Below, piece by piece: positions 57,155 to 64,000 of a stretch of 64,000 nt of DNA (positions are counted from its first letter, which is position 1; each line of letters opens with the position of its first letter). Both the position numbers and the translations under genes were made by a program. Under the pieces are notes generated by a model. That model saw only the letters and a program-made list of their open reading frames with translations. It ran no database searches and was not told the origin of the DNA. The stretch covers positions 434,001-498,000 of the forward strand of contig NZ_JACHIP010000005.1 of the NCBI RefSeq assembly GCF_014203275.1, written 5' to 3'. This DNA comes from Granulicella aggregans (GTDB taxonomy: Bacteria; Acidobacteriota; Terriglobia; Terriglobales; Acidobacteriaceae).

Positions 57155-58681
57155 CTACAGCTTGCGCCAGCTCCGGCCATCGGCTTCGATCAGCTTGTCC
57201 GAAGCTTCCGGGCCCCAGCTACCTGCCGCATAGTTCGGGAAGTCGACGTTGCCGTCCTTCGCCCACGCCTCAAGAATCGGCGTAAACAGAGCCCAGGTTG
57301 CTTCGACACCGTCGCGATGCGCGAACAAGGTTCCATCGCCGAGCATCGCGTCGAGAAGAAGACGCTCATAGCCGTTTGCCGAGGACTTGCCGAACGCCTC
57401 GGCGTAGCTGAAGTGCATGTCCACCTGCGCTACATTGGTCGTCGGTCCGGGAACCTTAGCTCCGAAGCGCAGCGAGATGCCTTCGTCGGGCTGAATGCGC
57501 ATCGTGATGACATTCTGCTCGATCTTGTCGTCGCTCGAGTTCGACTTGAAGAGATGGGTTGGCGGCTGCTTGAAGACGATGCTGACCTCGGTCACGCGCT
57601 TGCCAAGCCGCTTGCCCGCACGGAGGTAGAACGGAACTCCCGCCCAGCGCCAGTTTTCGATCTCCAGCTTGATCGCTCCGAAGGTCTCGGTGTGCGACTC
57701 CGGATTGACGCGCTCTTCCTGGCGATAGCCGATCGCATCCTGTCCATCCACCTTGCCCGGACCATACTGGCCACGGACGGTGTTCTCGACGGGGATGCCC
57801 TCGATCGAGCGCCAGACCTTCAGCTTCTCGGTGCGAACGGCGTTTGCCTGGAACGAGTCCGGTGGCTCCATCGCTACGAACGAAAGAACTTCCATCACGT
57901 GGTTCTGGAGCACGTCGCGAACGAGGCCAGCCTTCTCATAGAACGGCCCGCGGCCCTCGATACCGATGCTTTCGGCCGCGGTAATCTCGACGTGGTCGAT
58001 GTAGTTGCGGTTCCAGATGGGCTCGAAGATGCCGTTGCCGAAGCGGAAGACGAGGATGTTCTGCACCGTCTCCTTGCCTAGGTAGTGGTCGATGCGGAAG
58101 ATCTGGTCTTCGGAGAGGACCGCGTTCACGTCGTCATTCAGCTTGCGCGCCGATTCGAGATCGGTGCCGAACGGCTTCTCGATGATGACGCGCACCCAGT
58201 GGGACTCGCCCTCGGCAGGCTTTGCCATGCCGCGCTTGCCGAGACGCTGGATGATGTCTGCGAAGAACTCCGGCGCAACGGCGAGGTAGAACAGGCGATT
58301 TCCCTTGGTCTTGAACTTTTCGTCCAGACCGGCGAGATAGGTCTTCAACTTCTCGAAGCCCTCGTCGTCGTCGAAGTTGGTGGCAAAGTACTGGACGCGA
58401 TCGAGGAACGGCTTCAGCTTGGCCTCGTTCGCATCGACACCGCCGCCCTTCATGATGCCGTCCTGCATGTCGGGCCCAAAGGTTGCGGAGAGATCGCGGC
58501 GCGCGACGCCTACGACAGCGAAGTCCTCAGGCAGGAGGCCCGCCTGGTCAAGGTGATAGAGCGCCGGCAGAAGCTTGCGCTTGGTCAGGTCGCCGGAGGC
58601 ACCGAAGATCACGACGATGCACGGCTCAGGGGTACGTTCGCCCTTCTTGGTGGCATCGAGTTGGGCAGGTGTAGTGGTCAT
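57155..58681 (-). CDS. zwf: Glucose-6-phosphate 1-dehydrogenase
   Basis: 508 residues. IVVIFGASGDLTKRKLLPALYHL is the NADP motif, RVIIEKPFGTDLESARKLN and FRIDHYLGKETVQNILVFRFGN carry the active-site Lys and His, and MEPPDSF follows. It oxidises glucose 6-phosphate to 6-phosphogluconolactone, entering the oxidative pentose phosphate path. It is 99 bp downstream of gnd and 118 bp upstream of pgl, each gap with a hairpin. Confidence 0.97.
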   Translation of the reverse strand: MTTTPAQLDATKKGERTPEPCIVVIFGASGDLTKRKLLPALYHLDQAGLLPEDFAVVGVARRDLSATFGPDMQDGIMKGGGVDANEAKLKPFLDRVQYFATNFDDDEGFEKLKTYLAGLDEKFKTKGNRLFYLAVAPEFFADIIQRLGKRGMAKPAEGESHWVRVIIEKPFGTDLESARKLNDDVNAVLSEDQIFRIDHYLGKETVQNILVFRFGNGIFEPIWNRNYIDHVEITAAESIGIEGRGPFYEKAGLVRDVLQNHVMEVLSFVAMEPPDSFQANAVRTEKLKVWRSIEGIPVENTVRGQYGPGKVDGQDAIGYRQEERVNPESHTETFGAIKLEIENWRWAGVPFYLRAGKRLGKRVTEVSIVFKQPPTHLFKSNSSDDKIEQNVITMRIQPDEGISLRFGAKVPGPTTNVAQVDMHFSYAEAFGKSSANGYERLLLDAMLGDGTLFAHRDGVEATWALFTPILEAWAKDGNVDFPNYAAGSWGPEASDKLIEADGRSWRKL

Positions 58682-58745
58682 GCTGTTGCTCCCTTGCTCT
58701 TTCTACTTTTCGAATGGCGAGCCATTCGTTTGAATCCCATGGATT

Positions 58746-58770
58746 CGGCTGGGGAGTCGCTCCCCAGCCG
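58746..58770. terminator. Hairpin between gnd and zwf (terminator or attenuator)
   Basis: CGGCTGGGGA (58746-58755) and TCCCCAGCCG (58761-58770) form a perfect 10-bp stem with a GTCGC loop, ten bases after the gnd stop. No T-run follows on the minus strand, so termination may be partial. A GAATCCCATGGATTC palindrome is adjacent. Confidence 0.5.
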
Positions 58771-58780
58771 CTAAGTCAGA

Positions 58781-59686
58781 TTATGCCTTTTTTACCGCGT
58801 GGCCGCCGAACGCATTGCGTTGAATCGAGATCATGCGGTCAGTGAAATTGTTGTCTTCGCGGCTGCGCAGACGGCGGATCAGCGATTCCGTGATCACGGG
58901 TGCTGAGACGTTTAGATCAATTGCCTCGAAGACCGTCCAACGGCCCTCGCCGGAGTCAGGAACAAACGCTGTGAGACCATCCAGCGTTGGATTCTTCTCG
59001 AGTGCATCTGCCGTCAGGTCAAGCAGCCACGACCGGACGACCGAGCCCTTCTGCCAGATCTTCGAGATCTGCACAAGGTCGAGGTTCAACGGCGTCTTCG
59101 CCTTCATGATCGAGAAGCCTTCGGCATACCCCTGCATCATCGCGTATTCAATGCCGTTGTGGACCATCTTGACGAAGTGTCCAGCGCCCGACGGGCCAAC
59201 GTGGCCCCAGCCCTCCGCCTTGCCCGGTGCCAGCGTCTCGAAGATCGGAAAGAGCGGGTTGACCGCTTCCGGATCGCCGCCGACCATCATGCTGTAGCCT
59301 TCCTTCAGTCCCCAGATACCGCCCGAGGTTCCGCAGTCCACGAAGTGGAAGCCCTGCGGCTTCAGGGCCGCGTGCCGGCGCTGCGTGTCCTTGTAGTTCG
59401 AGTTGCCGCCATCGATGATGGTGTCGCCCTGCTGCATCAGCGGCAGAAGCCTGGCGATCGTCTGGTCGACCGGGTCGCCCTCGGGAACCATGATCCACAC
59501 GGCGCGGGGAGCGCTCAGATTTTTTACCAGATCTTCGAGTGTGTCCACGCCCACCGAACCCAGCGACGTCAGCCTGGCGGTCGCTTCCTTGTTGAAGTCG
59601 AAGCCGACGACCTTATGGCCGCCCAGGCGGAGACGTTCCGCCATGTTGAATCCCATCTTGCCAAGTCCGATAAGTCCGATTTCCAT
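58781..59686 (-). CDS. gnd: 6-Phosphogluconate dehydrogenase, short form (decarboxylating)
   Basis: 301 residues from the ATG at 59686 (frame open to 59728). MEIGLIGLGKMGFNMAERL is the Rossmann motif, WIMVPEGDPVDQTIARLLPLM, IIDGGNSNYKDTQRR, DCGTSGGIWGLKEGYSMMVGG and the catalytic Lys region GAGHFVKMVHNGIEYAMMQ are seen. The length (300, not 470) matches the short GndA/YqeC class, which often uses NAD. It makes ribulose 5-phosphate. It follows the HAD gene by 48 bp. Confidence 0.95.
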   Translation of the reverse strand: MEIGLIGLGKMGFNMAERLRLGGHKVVGFDFNKEATARLTSLGSVGVDTLEDLVKNLSAPRAVWIMVPEGDPVDQTIARLLPLMQQGDTIIDGGNSNYKDTQRRHAALKPQGFHFVDCGTSGGIWGLKEGYSMMVGGDPEAVNPLFPIFETLAPGKAEGWGHVGPSGAGHFVKMVHNGIEYAMMQGYAEGFSIMKAKTPLNLDLVQISKIWQKGSVVRSWLLDLTADALEKNPTLDGLTAFVPDSGEGRWTVFEAIDLNVSAPVITESLIRRLRSREDNNFTDRMISIQRNAFGGHAVKKA

Positions 59687-59734
59687 TCTCTTCAACGTCC
59701 TTTCAATTAAACCGTGCTTCCAAAACAAGAAATG

Positions 59735-60367
59735 CTAGATATTCACTCCCAGCTGCGCCAGCGAAGAGCGAACCTGGGCCGGGGATTCGAACCGGATTCC
59801 CCGCATGCCGTGATACTCGGCGGCATCGATGTTTGCCTGCTTGTCGTCGATGAAGACGGCGGTCGAGGCGGGTTGGCCCGAGATGCTGATCGCAGCCCGG
59901 AAGATGTCGGGGTGCGGCTTCATCTCGTTTACATAGCCGGAGCAGATGAAGTAGTCGAATTGTTTGCGAAGCCCGAAGGCATCGAGGCGGTACTCGTTCA
60001 GTTCCGCGCTCTCGTTGTTCAGCGTTGCAAGTTTGTATTGGCCTGATGACTTCAGCGCAACGAGGATATCAAAGGATTCAGGATACTGGAATGAACTTTG
60101 ATCGCATACTTTGGGCCAGATATCTGAAAAAGTGAAGTCGTACTTCGGAGACGAACCGTCTTTTGGTTTGAACAAGGTTCGGTCGAAGTACTCCTCTGCG
60201 CTGATACGGCCCCGCTCCCATACAAAGCTCTCGTAAGGATGCCGACGTTCAAACGCCGGAAGATCGACCCCCAGGGGAGACAGCACATTGACCCGTTGAT
60301 ACCGGTCCCAGCCGTTCGACAGAATGACGCCGCCGATGTCCCAGAAGATCGTCCGGATATCGTTCAT
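59735..60367 (-). CDS. HAD-superfamily phosphatase
   Basis: 210 residues. The first motif is TIFWDIGGVILSNG (D-x-G rather than D-x-D, as in the YihX/epoxide-hydrolase-like HAD group), then KLATLNNESAELNEYRL, KPHPDIFRAA with the Lys, and VFIDDKQANIDAAEYHGMRGI with the last acidic pair. An alpha-helical cap lies between motifs I and II. YihX-type enzymes act on sugar phosphates such as glucose 1-phosphate, which would fit between tkt and gnd, but substrate is inferred. Confidence 0.9.
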   Translation of the reverse strand: MNDIRTIFWDIGGVILSNGWDRYQRVNVLSPLGVDLPAFERRHPYESFVWERGRISAEEYFDRTLFKPKDGSSPKYDFTFSDIWPKVCDQSSFQYPESFDILVALKSSGQYKLATLNNESAELNEYRLDAFGLRKQFDYFICSGYVNEMKPHPDIFRAAISISGQPASTAVFIDDKQANIDAAEYHGMRGIRFESPAQVRSSLAQLGVNI

Positions 60368-60476
60368 TCCGCCTTCAATACCTTTCGCCGTGGCAAGTCA
60401 TAGTCTCGGGTTTGGATGCAGGCGGTGGATGCTTCGATCTAAATATGCCGCCCTTGATCTGCCACGTTACAAAGCA

Positions 60477-60502
60477 AATGGGCGGAGCCGAAGCCCCGCC
60501 CA
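60477..60502 (-). terminator. Terminator of tkt
   Basis: ATGGGCGG (60477-60484) pairs with CCGCCCAT (60495-60502), with a further inner GC pair around a CGAA loop. On the minus strand the stem is followed by TTTGCTTTG. It lies a few bases after the tkt stop. The rest of the 140-bp gap to the HAD gene shows nothing. Confidence 0.65.
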
Positions 60503-60507
60503 TCCCT

Positions 60508-62502
60508 CTACTTCTTCAACAGCTTCTTGGCCAGTGCGACGATTGCTTCGACTGTAACGCCGTAGTGCTCCATCACGGTGGGTCCGGGAGCGGAGGCGCC
60601 GAACTTGTCGACTCCGATGATGCCTCCGTTGTGGCCGACATACTTCCACCAGCCCATCGTCGATCCCGCTTCCACGGCGATCTTCGGTGTGGCCTCGGGC
60701 ATCAGGGCCGTCTTGTATGCTGCGTCCTGCTCCTCGTAGATCTTGAAGCTCGGCATCGAGATCACGGTTGCGCCGATTCCCTCAGCCTTGAGGACCTCTG
60801 CGGCCTTCATCACAAGCTCCACCTCGGAACCAGTGCCGATCAGGATGATGTCCTTGCCGGAGTCATCCAGCGCATACGCTCCGTGCTTCACGCCTTCGTG
60901 GATCTTGTACTTCTCGGCATCGAGAACCGGAAGGTCCTGACGTGAGAGCGCCATGAAGCTTGCGCTCTTACGCTCGAGCGCCAACTGCCAGCAGGCTGCC
61001 GTCTCGTTCGCATCCGCCGGACGGAAGTCCGTCAGCTGCGGGATGGCGCGCATGCTCATCAGGTGCTCAACCGGCTGGTGGGTCGGACCGTCAGCTCCAA
61101 GGCCGATCGAATCGTGAGTGAAGACATACAGCGAGTGGACCGACATGATGCCGCCCATGCGCAGCGCCGAACGGCAGTAGTCCGAGAAGGTGTAGAAGGT
61201 CGAGCCGAACGGAATCAGGCCACCGTGCGCCGCCATGCCGTTGACCGCAGCCATCATGCCAAACTCACGCACACCGAAGTAGACGTTCCGGCCAACCGGG
61301 TCGACATGGAAGCTGGGCGAATTCGCAAAGATCGTCTTGGTGGAGCTGGTGAGGTCGGCAGCGCCGCCAAACAGTTCCGGCACCACGCCGGCGATCGCGT
61401 TCATGACAATCTGGCCAGCGTTGCGGGTCGCGACTGGCTTGCCTACTGGGAATACCGGCAGCTTCGACTCCCAGCCCTTGGCCAGCGTGGCCGAGAAAGC
61501 GCGGTCGTACTCAGCAGCCTCGGCGGGATACGCCGTGGCATACGCCTTGAACTTCTCCGTCCACTCGTCGTGCAGCTTTTTGCCTTTGGGGACGATCTCG
61601 CCCCATTGCTTGGCCGCCGCTTCCGGAACGTAAAAGTCCTTGTCTTCAGGGAAGCCCAGCGTCCGCTTGGTCGCCTTGGTCGCCTCGGCTCCAAGCGCCT
61701 CGCCATGCACGCCCTTCGTGCCGGCCTTCGGGCTACCGTAGCCGATTACCGTGCGAACCTTGATCAGCGTGGGCTTCTTGGTCTCGCGCTGCGCTTCTTC
61801 AATTGCCTTCGAGATCGCCTCGAGATCGTTGCCATCCGTGACCGTGATGACCTGCCAGTGATACGCCTCGAAGCGCTTCACCACATCTTCGGTATACGAG
61901 AGGCTCGTCGGGCCATCGAGCGAGATCAGGTTGTCGTCATACAGCACGATCAGCTTGCCGAGTTCCAGCGTTCCGGCCAGCGATGCTGATTCGTGCGAGA
62001 TGCCTTCCATCAGGTCGCCATCGCCGCATAGGACGTATGTGTGGTGATCAACCGGGGTGTGGTTCTCGTGGTTGTAGACCGCGGCAAGGTGCTTCTCCGC
62101 GATCGCGAGACCAACGGCCATCGCAAATCCCTGACCGAGGGGACCGGTGGTGACTTCAACGCCGGGCGTCTCGCCGATCTCCGGGTGCCCAGGGGTGTGT
62201 GATCCCCACTCGCGGAACTGCTGCAACTGCTCCATGGGCAGGTCGTAGCCTGCGAGATGCAGCATGCCGTACAGCAGCGCCGAAGCGTGGCCGTTCGAAA
62301 GAACGAAGCGGTCGCGGTCGCTCCACTTGGGGTCCTTCGGGTCGTGCTTCATGTACTTGTGGTACAGAAGGTACGCGATCGGGGCGCATCCGAGCGGAGC
62401 GCCGGGGTGGCCGTTCTTGGCCTTCTCCACGGCGTCGACGGCCAGAAAGCGTAGCGTGTTGATCGAAAGTTGGTCGATGTCTTGTGTCTGCAGGTCGCTC
62501 AT
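60508..62502 (-). CDS. tkt: Transketolase
   Basis: 664 residues. AKNGHPGAPLGCAPIAYLLYHKYMKHDP, the thiamine-pyrophosphate motif GDGDLMEGISHESASLAGTLELGKLIVLYDDN (marking the region), VNGMAAHGGLIPFGSTFYTFSDYCRSALR and THDSIGLGADGPTHQPVEHL are canonical. It transfers two-carbon units in the non-oxidative pentose phosphate branch. It has its own terminator and is the upstream member of the sugar block. A partial GH15 gene lies upstream on the same strand after 149 bp, which show no other feature. Confidence 0.98.
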   Translation of the reverse strand: MSDLQTQDIDQLSINTLRFLAVDAVEKAKNGHPGAPLGCAPIAYLLYHKYMKHDPKDPKWSDRDRFVLSNGHASALLYGMLHLAGYDLPMEQLQQFREWGSHTPGHPEIGETPGVEVTTGPLGQGFAMAVGLAIAEKHLAAVYNHENHTPVDHHTYVLCGDGDLMEGISHESASLAGTLELGKLIVLYDDNLISLDGPTSLSYTEDVVKRFEAYHWQVITVTDGNDLEAISKAIEEAQRETKKPTLIKVRTVIGYGSPKAGTKGVHGEALGAEATKATKRTLGFPEDKDFYVPEAAAKQWGEIVPKGKKLHDEWTEKFKAYATAYPAEAAEYDRAFSATLAKGWESKLPVFPVGKPVATRNAGQIVMNAIAGVVPELFGGAADLTSSTKTIFANSPSFHVDPVGRNVYFGVREFGMMAAVNGMAAHGGLIPFGSTFYTFSDYCRSALRMGGIMSVHSLYVFTHDSIGLGADGPTHQPVEHLMSMRAIPQLTDFRPADANETAACWQLALERKSASFMALSRQDLPVLDAEKYKIHEGVKHGAYALDDSGKDIILIGTGSEVELVMKAAEVLKAEGIGATVISMPSFKIYEEQDAAYKTALMPEATPKIAVEAGSTMGWWKYVGHNGGIIGVDKFGASAPGPTVMEHYGVTVEAIVALAKKLLKK

Positions 62503-62651
62503 TCGATTTCCTTTTCCAGTTAAGCGGGGCGGTGGGAACAGCTCCCGGTGGTGGTTTCTAACATCAGCGCTATCAGTGTACAGGTCGATCCTGCGAACGA
62601 AAATGGGTGGCCCTTCAATCTACATCTCTCGGGCTCATCGTCCCGTTTCGA

Positions 62652-64000
62652 TCAAGCGGGAATCAGTTCGACCTCGTGGTTGCGTCCCAGCCAGCGGTCT
62701 TCTGCCGGCCAATAGAGGGTGAAGATGATCTTGCCGGCGTGCTCAGGAGTTGTCCCAATGTCCGCATACGATCCCGGATAGCCTACCGTCCGCGACTCAA
62801 CCGTCGCCTGTGTTACCCAGTCGTCGAAGGTGTAGGTCACCCGGAAGCGCTTCGCGTCCATGATGCGCAACATCAGGCCCGAAACCATCTGCGTCACCTG
62901 GCGGGTGGTCTGGAAGACTTCGATCAGCGAGGTAAAGCTGCGCTCCTCCGCCGGCTTTGCGTAGCGATCCTCCACGGCGGAGATGGTGTCAAAGACTCGG
63001 CCGTCGCTCTTGGACCTGAGCAGCTTCACGTACTCGGAGTGCGCCCACACCAACGGCTGCGCCGCTCCTGCCGATCGGCCCAGAAAGAGGCCTTCGGAGG
63101 GCAGATCGGCGTGATCCCAGATCTGCTCCGGCAGCATGCCGCCCACTGAAGAGAACTTCTCGAAGGCGGTGATGAAGCTGTCCACGTCATTGCCTGCGGC
63201 GAGTTCATAATGGGCGCGTTCTCCGCCCAGCAGCGGCCACGCGCGGCCCTGACCCCAGTGCTCGAACGGGCCGCCATCTTTCCGCTGTCCGTAGCCGTCG
63301 TGGTTATAGCGCCGCCAGGAATCGCCATAAGGCGTCTCGATCTTCAGACAGCGATCGACGACCTTCAACGAGTCAATGATCAATGGGTCATCGGCGCGCC
63401 GAATTCCGTAGCGCACCAGCTCCAGGAAGCCGGCGTCGATCACCTCACGCGCCTCGAAGTCGTACTTCTCGTCCGGGGCGCGATTCGCGATGTGAATATA
63501 GCCGTCCTGCACCCAGTCGTTGTAGAAAGGCTCGCCTTTCGCCGGTGGACGTACCCGCATGTAGTGATACTTCACGTCCGGGTGGAGAACGCCCTCGGTT
63601 GTCGTCGTCCAGCGGTCGAGATTGCCTTCGATCCAGTCCGCATAGGTTTCGAGGAAGCTTGCAAGCTCAGGGGCCTGGTAGGCCCGGGCGATGTCCGCCG
63701 CACAGACCAGACCGGCGATCACCGCCGCCAATGTCGATGGCGAATACCCCGGATTTTCCTCCCAGCGCTCCTGCTGCGTCACCGGGGCGAAGCGGACGAG
63801 GAACGCTGCGGCATTTTCGACGAAGGGAAATACATCGAAGTTGCCGAGGCCGTTGAGCTTCCAGAGACGCCACGCCAGGATGATCGGGAATGCGACCTCA
63901 TCGAGCTGGATGCCCGTCCAGTAAGGCGTTCCATCGATCCAGAAGTTCTGCGCGAAGCTGCCATCGGGCCGCTGCGTACAGGCAAGGTAGACAAGGGCCC
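62652..64000 (-). CDS. GH15 glucoamylase (5' end missing)
   Basis: The frame is open from the stop at 62652 to the right edge, about 449 residues, so the N-terminus is beyond the window; a GTG at 63782 is an internal Val, not the start. TQRPDGSFAQNFWIDGTPYWTGIQLDEVAFPIILAW and WEENPGYSPSTLAAVIAGL (catalytic Glu region) are GH15 motifs, as is FEHWGQGRAWPLLGGERAHYELAAG. It releases glucose from the ends of starch-like chains. Located next to tkt-gnd-zwf-pgl-glk, it would feed that pathway. The missing N-terminus prevents a check for a leader. Confidence 0.93.
   Translation of the reverse strand, partial: ALVYLACTQRPDGSFAQNFWIDGTPYWTGIQLDEVAFPIILAWRLWKLNGLGNFDVFPFVENAAAFLVRFAPVTQQERWEENPGYSPSTLAAVIAGLVCAADIARAYQAPELASFLETYADWIEGNLDRWTTTTEGVLHPDVKYHYMRVRPPAKGEPFYNDWVQDGYIHIANRAPDEKYDFEAREVIDAGFLELVRYGIRRADDPLIIDSLKVVDRCLKIETPYGDSWRRYNHDGYGQRKDGGPFEHWGQGRAWPLLGGERAHYELAAGNDVDSFITAFEKFSSVGGMLPEQIWDHADLPSEGLFLGRSAGAAQPLVWAHSEYVKLLRSKSDGRVFDTISAVEDRYAKPAEERSFTSLIEVFQTTRQVTQMVSGLMLRIMDAKRFRVTYTFDDWVTQATVESRTVGYPGSYADIGTTPEHAGKIIFTLYWPAEDRWLGRNHEVELIPA

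Noticed and set aside
62652..63782. Treating the glucoamylase as complete with a GTG start at 63782
   Set aside because: GH15 motifs continue in frame upstream of 63782 to the window edge, so the GTG is an internal Val codon and the gene is truncated by the window.
1..64000. CRISPR arrays, tRNA or rRNA genes, prophage or insertion sequences
   Set aside because: No regular direct-repeat and spacer array, no tRNA or rRNA-like sequence and no transposase, integrase or phage structural gene was recognised on reading the window; a tRNAscan or Infernal run would be needed to exclude small RNAs fully.

Overview
The window is high-GC bacterial chromosome and reads like an acidobacterium of the Terriglobia (Granulicella/Terriglobus/Edaphobacter type). 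The reasons are a large TonB receptor with an N-terminal carboxypeptidase-regulatory-like domain, many exported glycoside hydrolases, MASE1 and GGDEF proteins, a glycoside hydrolase of the GH35/DUF5597 type, and short palindromic intergenic repeats. This assignment is inferred from gene content, not from a marker gene. I saw no rRNA, tRNA, CRISPR array, transposase or phage gene.

Layout. 1-15.5 kb: a partial exported GH13 alpha-glucosidase, a SurA-like chaperone with a long basic tail, a divergent S41 C-terminal protease, a family-4 uracil-DNA glycosylase, a low-GC orphan gene that looks like a proteasome-type N-terminal-threonine hydrolase, a GH35-like enzyme, a MASE1 diguanylate cyclase, PriA, a small exported protein, and an ECF sigma/zinc anti-sigma pair. 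15.6-18.5 kb: a soluble lytic transglycosylase and a small zinc-ribbon protein. 18.5-28.9 kb: a six-gene minus-strand locus (TonB receptor, TPR protein, GH127 arabinofuranosidase, sugar-binding lipoprotein, sensor kinase, NarL-type regulator) that looks like a self-contained glycan uptake and sensing unit. 29-40 kb: SelO, an HGSNAT-like membrane acyltransferase, GpsA-PlsY, a second diguanylate cyclase, a GH27 alpha-galactosidase, a TlpA thioredoxin, an outer-membrane barrel, a perfect parS-like palindrome, two GNAT enzymes and a divergent LysR regulator.

40-54 kb holds ComEC and a housekeeping run (nadC, birA, coaX, a conserved hypothetical, an RlmD/TrmA-type methyltransferase), valS, a bactofilin-like exported protein with a PRX-like thioredoxin-fold protein, and a LolD-type ABC ATPase. 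54-64 kb is a sugar-catabolic block: response regulator, glk, pgl, zwf, short-form gnd, HAD phosphatase, tkt and a partial GH15 glucoamylase. Together these suggest a polysaccharide degrader: exported hydrolases release sugars, TonB and binding-protein systems take up and sense them, and glucokinase plus the oxidative pentose phosphate enzymes metabolise them.

The strongest leads for something new are the proteasome-like hydrolase at 7187-7846, the sensor kinase with a concanavalin-like plus OB-like periplasmic region coupled to an orphan sugar-binding protein at 18469-22191, and the parS-like site at 38201-38220.
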